Part shown: positions 24,387 to 35,599 of the stretch, piece by piece
Layout of the letters: the number at the start of each line of letters is the position of its first letter
Numbering within the stretch: position 1 is the first letter of the stretch
Source: Sanghuangporus weigelae
Taxonomy: Eukaryota; Basidiomycota; Agaricomycetes; Hymenochaetales; Hymenochaetaceae
Assembly: GCA_033182465.1 (NCBI GenBank)
Contig: CP137318.1
Location: 3,286,001-3,350,000, forward strand
DNA length: 64,000 bases
Direction: 5' to 3'
Notes under the pieces: generated by a model
Told to the model about the DNA's origin: nothing
The model's input: the letters and a program-made list of their open reading frames with translations, nothing else
Database searches by the model: none
Program-made: the position numbers and the translations under genes

Positions 24387-25470
24387 CAGCTAGTTGCAAA
24401 ATTGTTGGCAATCACGTGATTTCACCACTTTTCTCGCCATGAGAGCCTCAAAACACAGATAAAATCATATCTCACCCAAATCTCAACGGTTTCACATCAT
24501 CTAAGTTGCTAAATTCATCTTTTCGAAAGGGCTTTCGCTTAAAGAAAACTGTAGAGAAAATAGAGCGAAAAATGACCCTAAAATGGCGAAAATATCGGTT
24601 TTTGCCTCTTCCTTGCATGTGCAATTTTTTCTGTGATCCCTGCTGGTCCAGCACCTCCCCAAAGCTATCCAGAATGATAATATGATTATAAAATGAATTT
24701 ACAGACTGAGTTTGAGTTGAATTGTGTACCAGAATGTGCTGCTTTGAGGCATGCCTGAATCACTCAAAACTCATCATTTCCCCCTAGCCTCCCAGGCTCC
24801 AGGAAAAATTCTTACAGGCCAGATTCATGCATGTAAATTCATTTTAGATATAATAGACTAGGTTTATGTGCTAGCTAGGTCCTCAGCATCCACTGGTGAG
24901 CTGGGAAGATGCTGTCTAAAATGATGCATACAACCAGAATCACTTGTTCAGCCCAGCTCACCAGTGGATGCTGAGGCCTTAGCTAGTACACAAATCTAGT
25001 CTATTATATATAAAATGAATTTACATGTATGAATCTGGCCTGTGAGAATTTTTCCTGGAGCCTGGGAGGCTAGGGGGAAATGATGAGTTTTGAGTGATTC
25101 AGGCATGCCTCAAAGCAGCACATTCTGGTATACAATTCAACTCAAACTCAGTCTGTAAATTCATTTTATAATCATATTATCATTCTGGATAGCTTTGGGG
25201 AGGTGCTGGACCAGCAGGGATCACAGAAAAAATTGCACATGCAAGGAAGAGGCAAAAACCGATATTTTCGCCATTTTAGGGTCATTTTTCGCTCTATTTT
25301 CTCTACAGTTTTCTTTAAGCGAAAGCCCTTTCGAAAAGATGAATTTAGCAACTTAGATGATGTGAAACCGTTGAGATTTGGGTGAGATATGATTTTATCT
25401 GTGTTTTGAGGCTCTCATGGCGAGGAAAGTGGTGAAATCACGTGATTGCCAACAATTTTGCAACTAGCTG
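24387..25470. repeat. Symmetric foldback (palindromic) MITE
   Basis: 1,084 bp made of two 519-bp inverted arms (24,387-24,905 and 24,952-25,470) around a 46-bp loop. The ends start CAGCTAGTTGCAAAATTGTT and are flanked by TA (24,385-24,386 and 25,471-25,472), as for Tc1/mariner-type insertion. The arms have equal length and differ by only a handful of transitions. Each arm contains the same 60-codon frame (MLDQQGSQKKLHMQGRGKNR...), which is probably meaningless. There is no transposase, so any movement would need one supplied in trans. Confidence 0.88.
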
Positions 25471-25473
25471 TAA

Positions 25474-26012
25474 TCCCATGCATTTACCGATGTTTCCGAG
25501 CGTACAGAAGAAATATTCAAGTTCTCACTTTCAATCACTGCATATCAGCGAGAGTGCGTGAATTGATTTCCGCACTTTCCTTCGCTTAACATGCGTTTCG
25601 CGATGCTCGCAGCTCAGACTGGACACTCGCGGTAATGGATGGCGAGCTCTACAAAGTTCACAGAATCGAGCTTCTCCCGCAACCCCATAAATCTTTCTGC
25701 TGTAGTCCGCTCGCGAGCCAAAGCTTATTTTGATGAGTTTTACCTTCCTAATCTTTCTTGATGACTGGATACGGAAGATACAAAAGACTGATGGATTTTG
25801 TGACACTTTATAATCTAGAGAGTAAGCGGTGATGTTCAGATATATCTTGCTAGTACGAAACGTATTGGTTCATGCCCTCGTCAGTCATTCACATTTCAGA
25901 GGGCTGAGGCATGCGAATATGTGTCGCATCAAATGCAGTAATGGTGCAAAGATGATATTGCGTGGTCATCTACGAATAACACTCCGGTGCACAATGAGTA
26001 AAATACAAAGTA
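25474..26012. other. Intergenic region right of the island
   Basis: 540 bp between the foldback element and the PRP17 stop. It includes the 3' UTR of PRP17. Short open frames here show no family signal. Confidence 0.45.
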
Positions 26013-28081
26013 TCAATCCTGCAAGAGAGGTCAGTAAATTCGTGGCGAAATCTTCTTGATTCCTCACCCATAGTTTGATCAGCCCATCCCACGATGCCGT
26101 CAGGACTTTTGACTAAAAAAATTATTCATCAACGCTGAGTCATGACAGGCAACCAAGACAACTTACGGTCTCGTGTGGCAGCCATTCATGAGTAATAACG
26201 ACCTTCTGATGTGCATGAAGCCTCGACTTTATTCGACCGGTCTTCCAGTCCCAGAAGACGATATTGCCTGAGCTATCACCGCTGCTAACCCATTTTCCGT
26301 CTGGAGAGAAACCGACTTGGCAAGCGTAACCTGCAACAGTATGCCCGGCGAATCGCTTCTTACGATTCTGTCGGAAATTATCAGTGCTGTAGATGAGGAT
26401 CTGGTTGTCAAGCGACTGCGCGGCGAAGTATTTCTCTGAATAAAGTGGGTTAGAGGGTTCAGCAAAGTATCCGGGTTGACCACGTACTCGATGGGTGAAG
26501 AGTAACAGCAGGCATCGAATGCATGAAGGGCTCTGCGATGTACTTGATGACGACAGGGATGTCGAAGTCCCATGCACGAATTGTCTTGTCGTCAGACGTT
26601 GTCACGAAACGTCGGTTTTCGTCGACGAAAGTGATGGTATTTACAGGCCCTAGATGCTGATCGTATTCCTGCGCAATTTCTCCTGAATCGATATCGTACT
26701 AGACATATGTCCTCGTAAGCAATCGATTTCCTCAAACAAGCAAGAAATGAAGCACCTGGATTATTTTCTTGTCTGACATACCCGCCAGGAAAATGTTTTG
26801 CTTGTCATCGTCTGGATGGAACTTTATGCAATACGGAATCTTGCCGTTGCTGAACCGTTTTATACATTGTCCAGTCTCGGTATCCCAGAGCTTCATTTGT
26901 CGATCGTAGCCACAAGAAAGGAAGCGACGTCCATCATTTGAGAAGCACAGATCCTTCACGGCCTTTGTGTGGCCCATGAACGTGCGGAGACAATTTCCGG
27001 TTGTATAGATGTCCCATAACTAGCTGCTAGTTAGTTTCCTCACCAGGCATGCCCAGACCTACTCACCTTGATTTTGGTGTCCATTGAACCACTGAGGAAA
27101 AGGTGGGCAGTATTTGGAAAGAGTTTGATGACAGAGATGCCTTGGGTATGTCCGGTATACGTATGTATACATGCCTTCGGTATGAAACATTCTTGAGAGC
27201 CGGGCTCTGATAAAAGATGCGGTGCTTGTGCGAGTGGCGGATGCATGTATGTTCTGCCCTGGTAGTCTGTTAATGATTTCCCATGGAAAGTTGACGACTC
27301 CTGGCCCGCGGCACCATGTCTCCCTCTTGACTTTTTCTTCGTCGTGGTCTCTTCCTCTTCCTCCTCTTCCCCCCCTTCACCCTCTTCTCCAGCCTGGAAG
27401 AGCTCGTCTGGAAAGTCGTTTGTCCTGCCATCACCCTCATAAGCGGCCCAAGGTCCAACATAAGAACCTTCTCCATCGACAATATCAACGTCTCCCTTCG
27501 GTTTTCGTTTTCGTTTTAGTTCTTTCTTCTCAGAACGACTGACACGTAGCGTATCTAGGGTTGCGAGCCCATTAGCTTGCGCTTTGTCCACTGCCCCGAT
27601 TATGGCAGGCGCACTAGGGTCCATTGAAGGATTTGCGGAATAACCAAGAATCTGGTACGTTAAATGTTGTTGTCGGAAAGCATGTTCAGTCATTGCTTGC
27701 TCCTCGACGTGGCCCGCCAATGCATTCTGGTATTTAAAGCGATTACGTTCATCGAAAGGATTCTCTGGCCCCTGCTCTGGAAGTGTCATATCGCTGAATG
27801 GGATGTTTACGTTCATCTGAGTGTCTGTCGGCCGTGTCACCAGAGATGTTTGCTTTAGAGGGTCCTGTTCACAATAGCTTTAGCATCAAGCTAGACCAGA
27901 CAACAGACTCTTCACACACCTCTGCAAGGACATCAGGAGCACTTGTCCCAACCTTTGTCCCTGTCTCCGCTTCTCCGACGCGTGGTTTCTTTGTGGAAGG
28001 TAGAGCTGTGATTCCGAAGGCATCCTGGGCGTTCCCAACGGTGCCGTCCTCGTCTGACGAATAGTCTTGAACAAGAGGCAT
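26013..28081 (-). CDS. PRP17: Pre-mRNA splicing factor Prp17/CDC40 (WD40)
   Basis: A second-step splicing factor that joins the spliceosome and contacts the 3' splice-site region. The N-terminus is [13 protein letters not shown] (start at 28,079-28,081). It is followed by the Prp17 signature [21 protein letters not shown] and [12 protein letters not shown], an acidic/Lys-rich linker (about 27,300-27,420), then WD40 repeats: [67 protein letters not shown] and [12 protein letters not shown]. The last exon is tiny: after [10 protein letters not shown] an intron (GTGAGG...TTGCAG) leads to a single Asp codon and TGA at 26,013-26,015. That end matches the family's terminal KLWD. At least seven introns. 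Confidence 0.93.
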
Positions 28082-28294
28082 AGTATGACGATGGCCTTCG
28101 AACTATTTCAATCGATCTTTGCACCAGGAAAACGTTTTAAGAAGTGCGGTCAGTGTCGACTGTTACAACTTGAAGTTGCCTGCAACGTGAACCAAAGTGA
28201 CGATCGACATTTGATTACATAACGCAGTGTCTCGATTCACGTCCACTTCATTTCAAACCTTAACTTGAAGTTAGTGCACCCATGAGCAAGGCGA
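28082..28294. promoter_or_regulatory. Divergent promoter PRP17 / MYB gene
   Basis: 213 bp separating two genes transcribed away from each other. It must contain both promoters; no specific box stands out. Confidence 0.5.
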
Positions 28295-30500
28295 ATGAGC
28301 AACAACGCTAATTGCGGTCGACCATGGACACCATACGAAGATGACTTGCTTAGGGCTGCCGTTGCCATTTACGGCGATAACACAGAAAAATGGAAGGCGA
28401 TTGCACTTTCGGTGCCAGGGAGGACGAATAAAGCTTGTAGAAAGGCACGTTTGAAGTTCTCGTCTACGCCGAGTGAAGCCCGTATCACTAATCCTAAACC
28501 ATGTAGCGCTGGCTTCACTCACTCTCACCTTCCGTAAAGAAGAGCGCCTGGACTTCGGAGGAAGACCAGCTCCTATTATCGCTCTTTGAGAAGTATCCGA
28601 ATAAATGGTCTCGGATTGCTCGCGAGATCCCCGGACGAACTGACGATGCATGTTCAAAAAGGTACAGAGAGGCGCTAGACCCAAGCCTCAAGAAGGATGA
28701 ATGGACGGAGGATGAAGAAAGGCATTTGCTGGATGCTCTCATGCGTCACGGAGGTCCGACAAATCCAAAATGGGTGCTCATCGGACAGGAATTGCGCCGG
28801 AGCAGCTTAGGCTGTCGTAACAGATGGCGACTTCTCGAGAGAAAAAAGAGAGCCGCAATTCGTCGGGGTAATCCTGTAGACGGCCAGTCGAGCTCCGTAA
28901 ATGTAGATCAGCAAAGCTCTGCAGACCTTTGGATTCTTCTTGCAGAAAGTGGATCTTCATCAGACTGGGAAGCCGTGTTGAATTCTCTTGGTGTTCCGCT
29001 TGAAAGTCCCTCAGGTCCTGCAGCAAACCACGATTTCAGATTCGACACATCCTTCGGTGAACGGCCCGAAGTCTCTCACCGAGCTGTAGAATCTGTCTCG
29101 ACCGAGCCTCAAGCGACTGTTCACCAACATGCCGAATTACCTGGAGGCGCGCATGTAGGCTTTCTTTCTCAAGATCTTCCAGCGACCACGAACTTTTCTT
29201 CAGCGTCGTCTGATGTCGGGATAGAAACTCAGACTGATCAATGTACCGGAGCAACTGCAGTTACGGCGTCGTCTGCCGGTAAGAATATTTCTGAGTACTC
29301 TTTCGACATCCAGGTACCGGATCCCATTGACTACGGTGACTCGAGAGACAGCGATTCGTTTTGTGTCTATGATGTCGATGCTCAGGTTTCATGCCGAAGC
29401 GAGGAGAACAGAGCCCGCGAAACTTCTGAGGAACTACATCATGCACCGGAGACTCCTGGCAACGCGCAAACTTCGAGTGGCCTTTTTACACACGAAACGG
29501 AAAATTTGGGTTCCCTAGGTACATTGGCCCAAGCAGCGTCCACTCTATCTCCATCGCCCTTGGCTGGTGCCGACACAGGGCAGGCACAGCAAGCAGGACG
29601 TAGTATCGTCCTTCCGCCTCGGAAACGACGTCGACCCACCACGGACTCCCTTGCATATACTGGTATGCATGTAATCTCCGACGTAAGTGGAAGACCAAGG
29701 TCCGAGCCAAAATTATCGTCATCACTTCCTGTCGCTGGCGAGTGCGTCCCCGTCGTGACTGCATCTATCCTGGTCTGAATCTGACGATCTATCTTCAGCC
29801 CGTCAATTTTAGCATATGTCTGCGGAGACTCAGCTTGTTTACCCGCAGGTACCAGCGAGAGCATTTCTTGCTACTCAACGTCTGGTGAACTGTTGAACCA
29901 CTATAAGGATAAGCACATGGATGATGCGGGGACGGGTAATGAGACACCGTTCCGTTGTGGCCTGACGGGATGTAATAAGAGATGGAGGGTATGCCGCCCC
30001 TGTTACTTCCAAGCGCCACAGACTGATCTTGCCTGTGTTTTCAGAGCATAAATGGTCTTCAATATCACCTTCAAATGTAACTAATGATCCTTACCCTTTG
30101 TATGTGCTCTGCTAATTTCTTTCTGTCAGTTCCAAGGTTCATTATCAGCTCATCTGTTCGCGTGCTGCGCCCACACCAAGGCAGAATTCGGGCAGCACTT
30201 CAACGGCTTCAACGGCGGATCCAACCTGTTCCTCCGACAACGTACCCCGAGGCCGTGCGAAGCGTACACATAAGTGTCCTCATTCGGGATGCTTGAAAGA
30301 GTACAAGCAACTAAGCGGACTACGTTATCATCTACTTCATGTGAGATTTCTCATTCTCCGAGAATCAAGTTTTAATTTTGATCCTTTGTGTCCGTCGTTA
30401 GGGCCATCCGAAAGACAGTCCGACGCAATTCGACGCAGTTCCTCCCAGAATTGCGAAACAGCTCGGCATACAGCCTGCAACACTCGCATCATCCAGATAA
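28295..30500 (+). CDS. Three-repeat MYB protein with C-terminal Sfp1-type zinc fingers
   Basis: A nuclear DNA-binding protein. Three SANT/MYB repeats lie at the N-terminus: RPWTPYEDDLLRAAV, SAWTSEEDQLLLSLFEKYPN and DEWTEDEERHLLDALMRHGG, each ending in an NRW/KRY-type third helix. R1 and R2 are joined across an intron that starts with GC (28,445-28,506), giving CRK|RWLHSLSPSVKK. A long Ser/Thr-rich acidic middle follows (to about 29,775). Short exons then encode C2H2-like units: FRCGLTGCNKRWRSINGLQY and HKCPHSGCLKEYKQLSGLRY followed by HLLHGHPKD. This second unit resembles Sfp1-family fingers. The stop TAA is at 30,498-30,500. Regulatory targets are unknown. The fusion of MYB repeats to this finger type is the unusual point. 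Confidence 0.8.
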
Positions 30501-33500
30501 TCTACACCTAGATTCCGTACCTTCTTCCCGGCCGTGAACATAGATGTACATGTACATAATCGCATAATAGTCTGAATTTATCGGAAGCAATATTTTTCGT
30601 GCCGCAGTCTTCTGCCATGGAGCCAAGAAGTCAGGACGGGACCGAAGAAGGAATCATTTCCTTAAATGCTTGTTGTAACCAATTTTGCCCCATTACATAG
30701 TTACTTACTTCGTCGAGAAGTTGCAACGCCACGATAATTCATTCTTGGCGTCGATATTGATCGTCTTCGGCCCCTTCGGGGACATACCTTGTTTGGCATT
30801 CTTTAGCGGACATATAAATGTATCCAGTACAAGTATTCGGGCCGTTGGGCTCGCGACTATGCAGTATCACACTGCCGGGTTGAGAGAGACAATTTTCCAA
30901 AAAGCTCGTTTCATCCGTATCATTGATTTCTTTTAAGAAATTAAGCGTTTAATACATTTGGTTTCATGGTATGACTTGTCCATTTCGAAGCACTAGCGCG
31001 AACGCACCGGTCAGTCCCCTCGGACTAGCCTTCTCAGCGCCGGATGGTCACTACGCAAATGCATTCCCACTACACATTAGGTTTGTTTGTACCTGTATGT
31101 CCACAGAACCCGCTCATTTACCAATTCTTAATATTATCAATTGTTCTGGAAGCACTGTGACCATCTCAAGCAAGTTTTTCCGCTTCTTTCACAGTTACTA
31201 ATCGAGTCTTAAGTTGATCTATACACATCAAGTACATATTAACACTCCATTCAATCCAATTCAGAGAAGAGTAGTCATGCTAGTACCCTAGAGTTCTTCC
31301 TGGTTTTTCCTTCGCCGAGTTAGCCAGAGTCCCGTACTCCGCTATAAATAAGATGCAATTTGGGGTTCGAAGGAAATCCATAGTCAGGATGACGTTACAA
31401 ACCTGACTATCAATTGTCACTGGGTTGATAAAATTGGAGATGGCTAGTACTGCGAGCTGTACATCCGCGTATTTGAATGCGTAGGCTTTCAAGCATTGAA
31501 GGACCACATACAATGCAAAGATCTACAAAAACCACTCCGGTTTCGTTACACTGTTATACGACTCAGTTAAAGAAGCACATGTTAAAGTTGATATTTTCTC
31601 AACCATTCGTATCTAGTCTCGGAACTGAAAAATGTCTTGAACATACTCGTATGCGTATCGAAGGGCTGCACAGGGCTGCACTTGGATATTTATACTTATT
31701 TCCTATCTATGGGACGTCTGAAGGAGACCATGACGAAATCCTAAACTTGGGACCGCATTGGCCCGACTACCCAAACGTTGCCAGCACAACAGCACACAAG
31801 ACGCATTGCTCTGCGGCAAGGTGTCTCCACAGAGGAGACAGTTCAAAATCAATCGCCACGCATACATTTGTTCTTAGAGCCTCATGGGAGTAAGTAAGCA
31901 CGCTCGGCATACTCACTCTATTGACTCTTATCTAGAATCTTCCGAGGTACCACAGAGTTAATGTCCCCGAGGGATGTACGCATTGAAAAACAAATCGGGG
32001 GTTTCCCGGAAGAGGTCGTACGAGGCGTGGCTCGTACTGGTGAAAGAATTGTCACACCCCACGGCAGCCGCACGAAGGACTTACTGACGACTAATCAGAC
32101 TCGGAGTACGGTTTGCCTATTAACCTGCACGATTATCCCTGCAGCCGTGCAATCGTCCAACATCGCGTCATCCATATGGCAGATTTGGCGGACTACTTGC
32201 CTACCCATCGGATTGTATGTTCAATGATCTTTCCCAGGCTAAAGCATGTCCAAGCTCCGACAAATCACGGAGTACATAGGCTCGTCCTCCGAGTAATTTA
32301 TATCCCCTACACATGTCGACGCAGCGCTAAGCTAAGCTCCGAGTTCCGTAGAAACAGTCTACCGAAAGGATGCCTTGGTAATGCAGATTTGGTTCGACCA
32401 GATAGCACTATCAGATTAATATTGCATTTCATGGATAATGATTCCCGATTGGCGAGTCCGAATTTGGTGCCTCGGAGCCCGAACGAGCAAAAAAAAACTG
32501 CGGATTTGTTGTCGGATGCCGACGCCTTTCAACATTTCAAGGTTTTGGAAAACATTTAGATTTGATGTGAGGAAGTCGAGGAAAAGCAAAGAAAGAGAAA
32601 CGCAGGAGAGTCGCTCCGCAAATAATCCAAGCCAAGAGTTCCGACTTCTCGAAATGCAATTTAACATTGGAAGAACGCTGCGTGAGGAATTTGAGCGTTC
32701 GAATGTCAGCACGTCCAGCTGAGTTTGGCCCTCTGCTAGCCAAGTAAGATCAGACGACCACCCAATTTGCAGTCTTCTAGTGCATGGAAGTTAATAAAGA
32801 GGCCGGCAGACCAGCAACTGAACAAGGCTCGAACAGGCACAGAGCTTGTTCACAAATCACCTGCTAAACTAGGTGAAACGAACATCGCGAAAAGGGTTTG
32901 GGGAGATGAAGAGCCCGGATGAGACGAAGATGCGACGCGATATCCATATCAGATGAGCTTGATATGAAGAGAGGTGGGTTCTAGGGAGGCACCGAGGACA
33001 AGAAGAAACACAACGTCAGACCTTGAGGACTTGGGAAGAGCTAGAACTTCATACGGCGAGGCGGCGGACGCAGGTGGGCTCTTGCGTCGTCGCATCCAGC
33101 TTGACCTACTGCCTGTGAACGTCGGAGATCTATGGTGTGTCCGATAACGACAGAACGAACGTGAGCTCGGACCTCGGAAAGTTGCGGTGTCCGTTCCGGA
33201 GACATGTGACATAATGACAAAAGGAGAATATTAATAGAGCATGTTATTATAAAAAAGAATTAATGAGTAGCTGGCTTGAACAATCATTAGAGAATGAGAA
33301 TAACTGAACCTCAACTGAGATACGACGTACAAACAGCGACGTCCACTGCTCTGCTCTGTATCTCGCAACGTCATTCTTCCCCGTTCCCCGCAGCACAATT
33401 ATTACCATAGTACTCTTGTCTTGGATGATTACACACAAAGACGGAGAGCTTCTTTGTGCATCAGCGAGTTTGATATCTTCATTCATGTTTCAAGAGATCA

Positions 33501-34700
33501 GTTCTGCTCGGCACGGTGCTGCCGCGCCTCGGTGCGGGAAGGAAGCGTCCGCAGCAGCATGCGTTATTTTGATCAAGTCCGATGTGACGTGCTCTTGTGA
33601 GATTCGGCACGTCCGTGGGTAAACTCGGGATCGGAAACAAAATCAGAAGACTCAGAGCATTTGATATCATAGGCCAGAAGTAATTGTAAGTGTGGAGGGG
33701 CCAGAAGTCTCCCCGCCCCGCTTTTTGTGGTGCTTTCATAAGTATGAAGAACGGGAACGACTCCCAAGGATAATAATAGAGCGCCAACTTGATGGTCGAG
33801 AATGGACCGCCAGCGGAACGAACCGATGTAAATGGACGAAGGCGGCGCTTCACGACGAGATGGTAGTGAAGACAAACGATCCGGAGAACGAAAAATAAAG
33901 GATTAGAAACGACGGAAGCTCTCGATGCGCGTGGGCAGATGGGTACTCCGGTGATGGGTCTGTTCTCGTCGGTCGTCGTTGACACCGTAACTGATCTCCA
34001 TCCACACGGACAAAGCAAGTCTAGAGAGCTTCGGCATGCACATCGCTCAACTTTCTTTGCTGTTCCTGGAGGTCCTGCGGGAAGGGCCGATGTGGCGACC
34101 TATGATAGCGAAGATTACTCAAGAGAGAAGACAATCAGGGCAAGCATCAGAGCTGCGCCGGAAAGAACGTGAAGATTGAGAGAAGGCGAGAGGAGGAACT
34201 CTAAATTGAATATTACGGCCGATGCGATGGGCCATTGATGAGATGAATTTGGCCACTATACAAGTTAAAAATGGAATCGAAACTGACGCGATATCCGCGG
34301 GTCTTTCCAGTTCCGTCACATGTTCAGAGCAATTCAGATTTCATTCTGTCTGACTGCTAGACTGGCGTGAGCGAGGTAGCGATTTTGATGAGGACTCGGA
34401 GGTCAAATTTGAGAGAAAAGAAGATGCACGTGCAAGAAGGGGCTCAAATGCGACCCTGTCATCGCTTACACAGCCAATTTAAGGAGGAATGCCGATCACC
34501 GGGAGGGCAAATCATGATCTTTGTCACTTACATTTTACAATATTAGAGTCCGAGATAATGTATATATCTTCATCTCGGCGGGAGAAAATGGCGGACAACC
34601 CGAAGTGGAAATGAGTAGCTGGATTTGGGAAGAGATGCCGGAGCCAGGCCGTTGAGAAGATCCAGGTCCCAAAGTACGAATGAAGCACGCACGCGGACAC
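30501..34700. other. 4.2-kb gene-poor region
   Basis: No recognisable gene on either strand. Open frames at 31,477-31,893, 32,113-32,559 and 33,479-34,018 (minus) lack domain signal and splice logic. No terminal repeats or tandem arrays were seen. It could hold long non-coding transcripts, very degenerate repeats or fast-evolving genes. Confidence 0.4.
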
Positions 34701-35040
34701 TCCGGCATTTATTCTTCTCGCAGGTGCCACGGGTAACCGCCTACTTACTCCCACAGCATATATATCCCGTCCTTCCTCGAGCCCTTTATATTCCACTCCT
34801 CCCACACCCCGACAACTCTCTCCCAGCAGCACGCTCCTTTCCTCTTATCAGGTCCGCTCTTCTAGATCCTCTCAATATCTCCCTCTCTCCGTAGCCTTTT
34901 TGTGCCCTAGTGCACTCAATCAGTACATCATCATCATCATCATCAACGCGACCTGATCTTCAATTGTAAACCGCGAATCCAGGAGATTTTAAGCAGAGCG
35001 TCTCGTCGCCCCCACCCAGCAGCATCCTCTCAATATCATA
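34701..35040 (+). promoter_or_regulatory. Promoter and leader of first secreted precursor
   Basis: It contains TATATATA near 34,757-34,765, a strongly C/T-rich stretch (about 34,780-34,915) and a (ATC)n microsatellite at about 34,925-34,945 before the ATG at 35,041. A TATA-like box plus a pyrimidine tract is typical of highly expressed fungal genes; expression itself is inferred. Confidence 0.5.
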
Positions 35041-35599
35041 ATGCTGTCGTCAAGATTATTCTTCCTTTTCTCTTGCGTCTTCGTCTTCCTTACTCTCGCC
35101 TGTGCTGCTCCTGTATGTTTATACATTTTATCCGGCGTTTATCCTCATGCTCACTTATCTCTCTTCGTGTTCAGATGGTGCAGCCTGATGATCTGGCCAA
35201 ACGTATCGCCGAACCCGTGAGTGTCTCTTCCAATTTGCTATTACCCTTTTTCGACATGCATCTTAATACACATATGTCTTCGGTTCTTATAGCAAAATGG
35301 AATGGGTGGCAGCGGAAAGGATTGGAAACGTGAGGCACAAAATGGCATGGGCGGGTCTGGAAAAGATTGGAAGCGGGAGCCAGAAGCTGAAGCTGACCCC
35401 CAAGGCGGGTTTGGCGGTTTTAGCAAAGATTGGAAGCGGGAGGCTGAACCTCAACCTGTGAGTATCCGCATAGCCAATCGTTCATCAACGTTCCGTCGCT
35501 GAGACGACGCTCCTCTTCCAGCAAGGCTTTGGCGGCGTAAGCAAGGACTGGAAGCGAGAACCGCAAGGTGGTTTTGGCGGCTTCGGTAAGGACTGGTGA
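35041..35599 (+). CDS. Kex2-processed repeat precursor 1 (alpha-factor-like)
   Basis: A 118-residue secreted precursor. Exons: 35,041-35,112, 35,175-35,216, 35,293-35,457 and 35,522-35,599. Residues 1-23 form a signal peptide (hydrophobic core FFLFSCVFVFLTLAC, then AAP). The rest contains five Lys-Arg sites that would release five peptides: two copies of QNGMGGSGKDW, then QGGFGGFSKDW, QGFGGVSKDW and QGGFGGFGKDW. Each is preceded by a spacer of X-Ala/X-Pro dipeptides (IAEP, EA, EPEAEADP, EAEPQP, EP), the substrate type of a Ste13-like aminopeptidase. After trimming, all peptides start with Gln, which often cyclises to pyroglutamate. All three introns are phase 0 and the last two fall exactly at Pro|Gln. 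The architecture matches ascomycete alpha-pheromone precursors and fungal KEP proteins. Function unknown. Confidence 0.88.

Noticed and set aside
33479-34018. 179-codon minus-strand frame
   Set aside because: No recognisable domain, no supporting splice sites, composition like the surrounding non-coding DNA.
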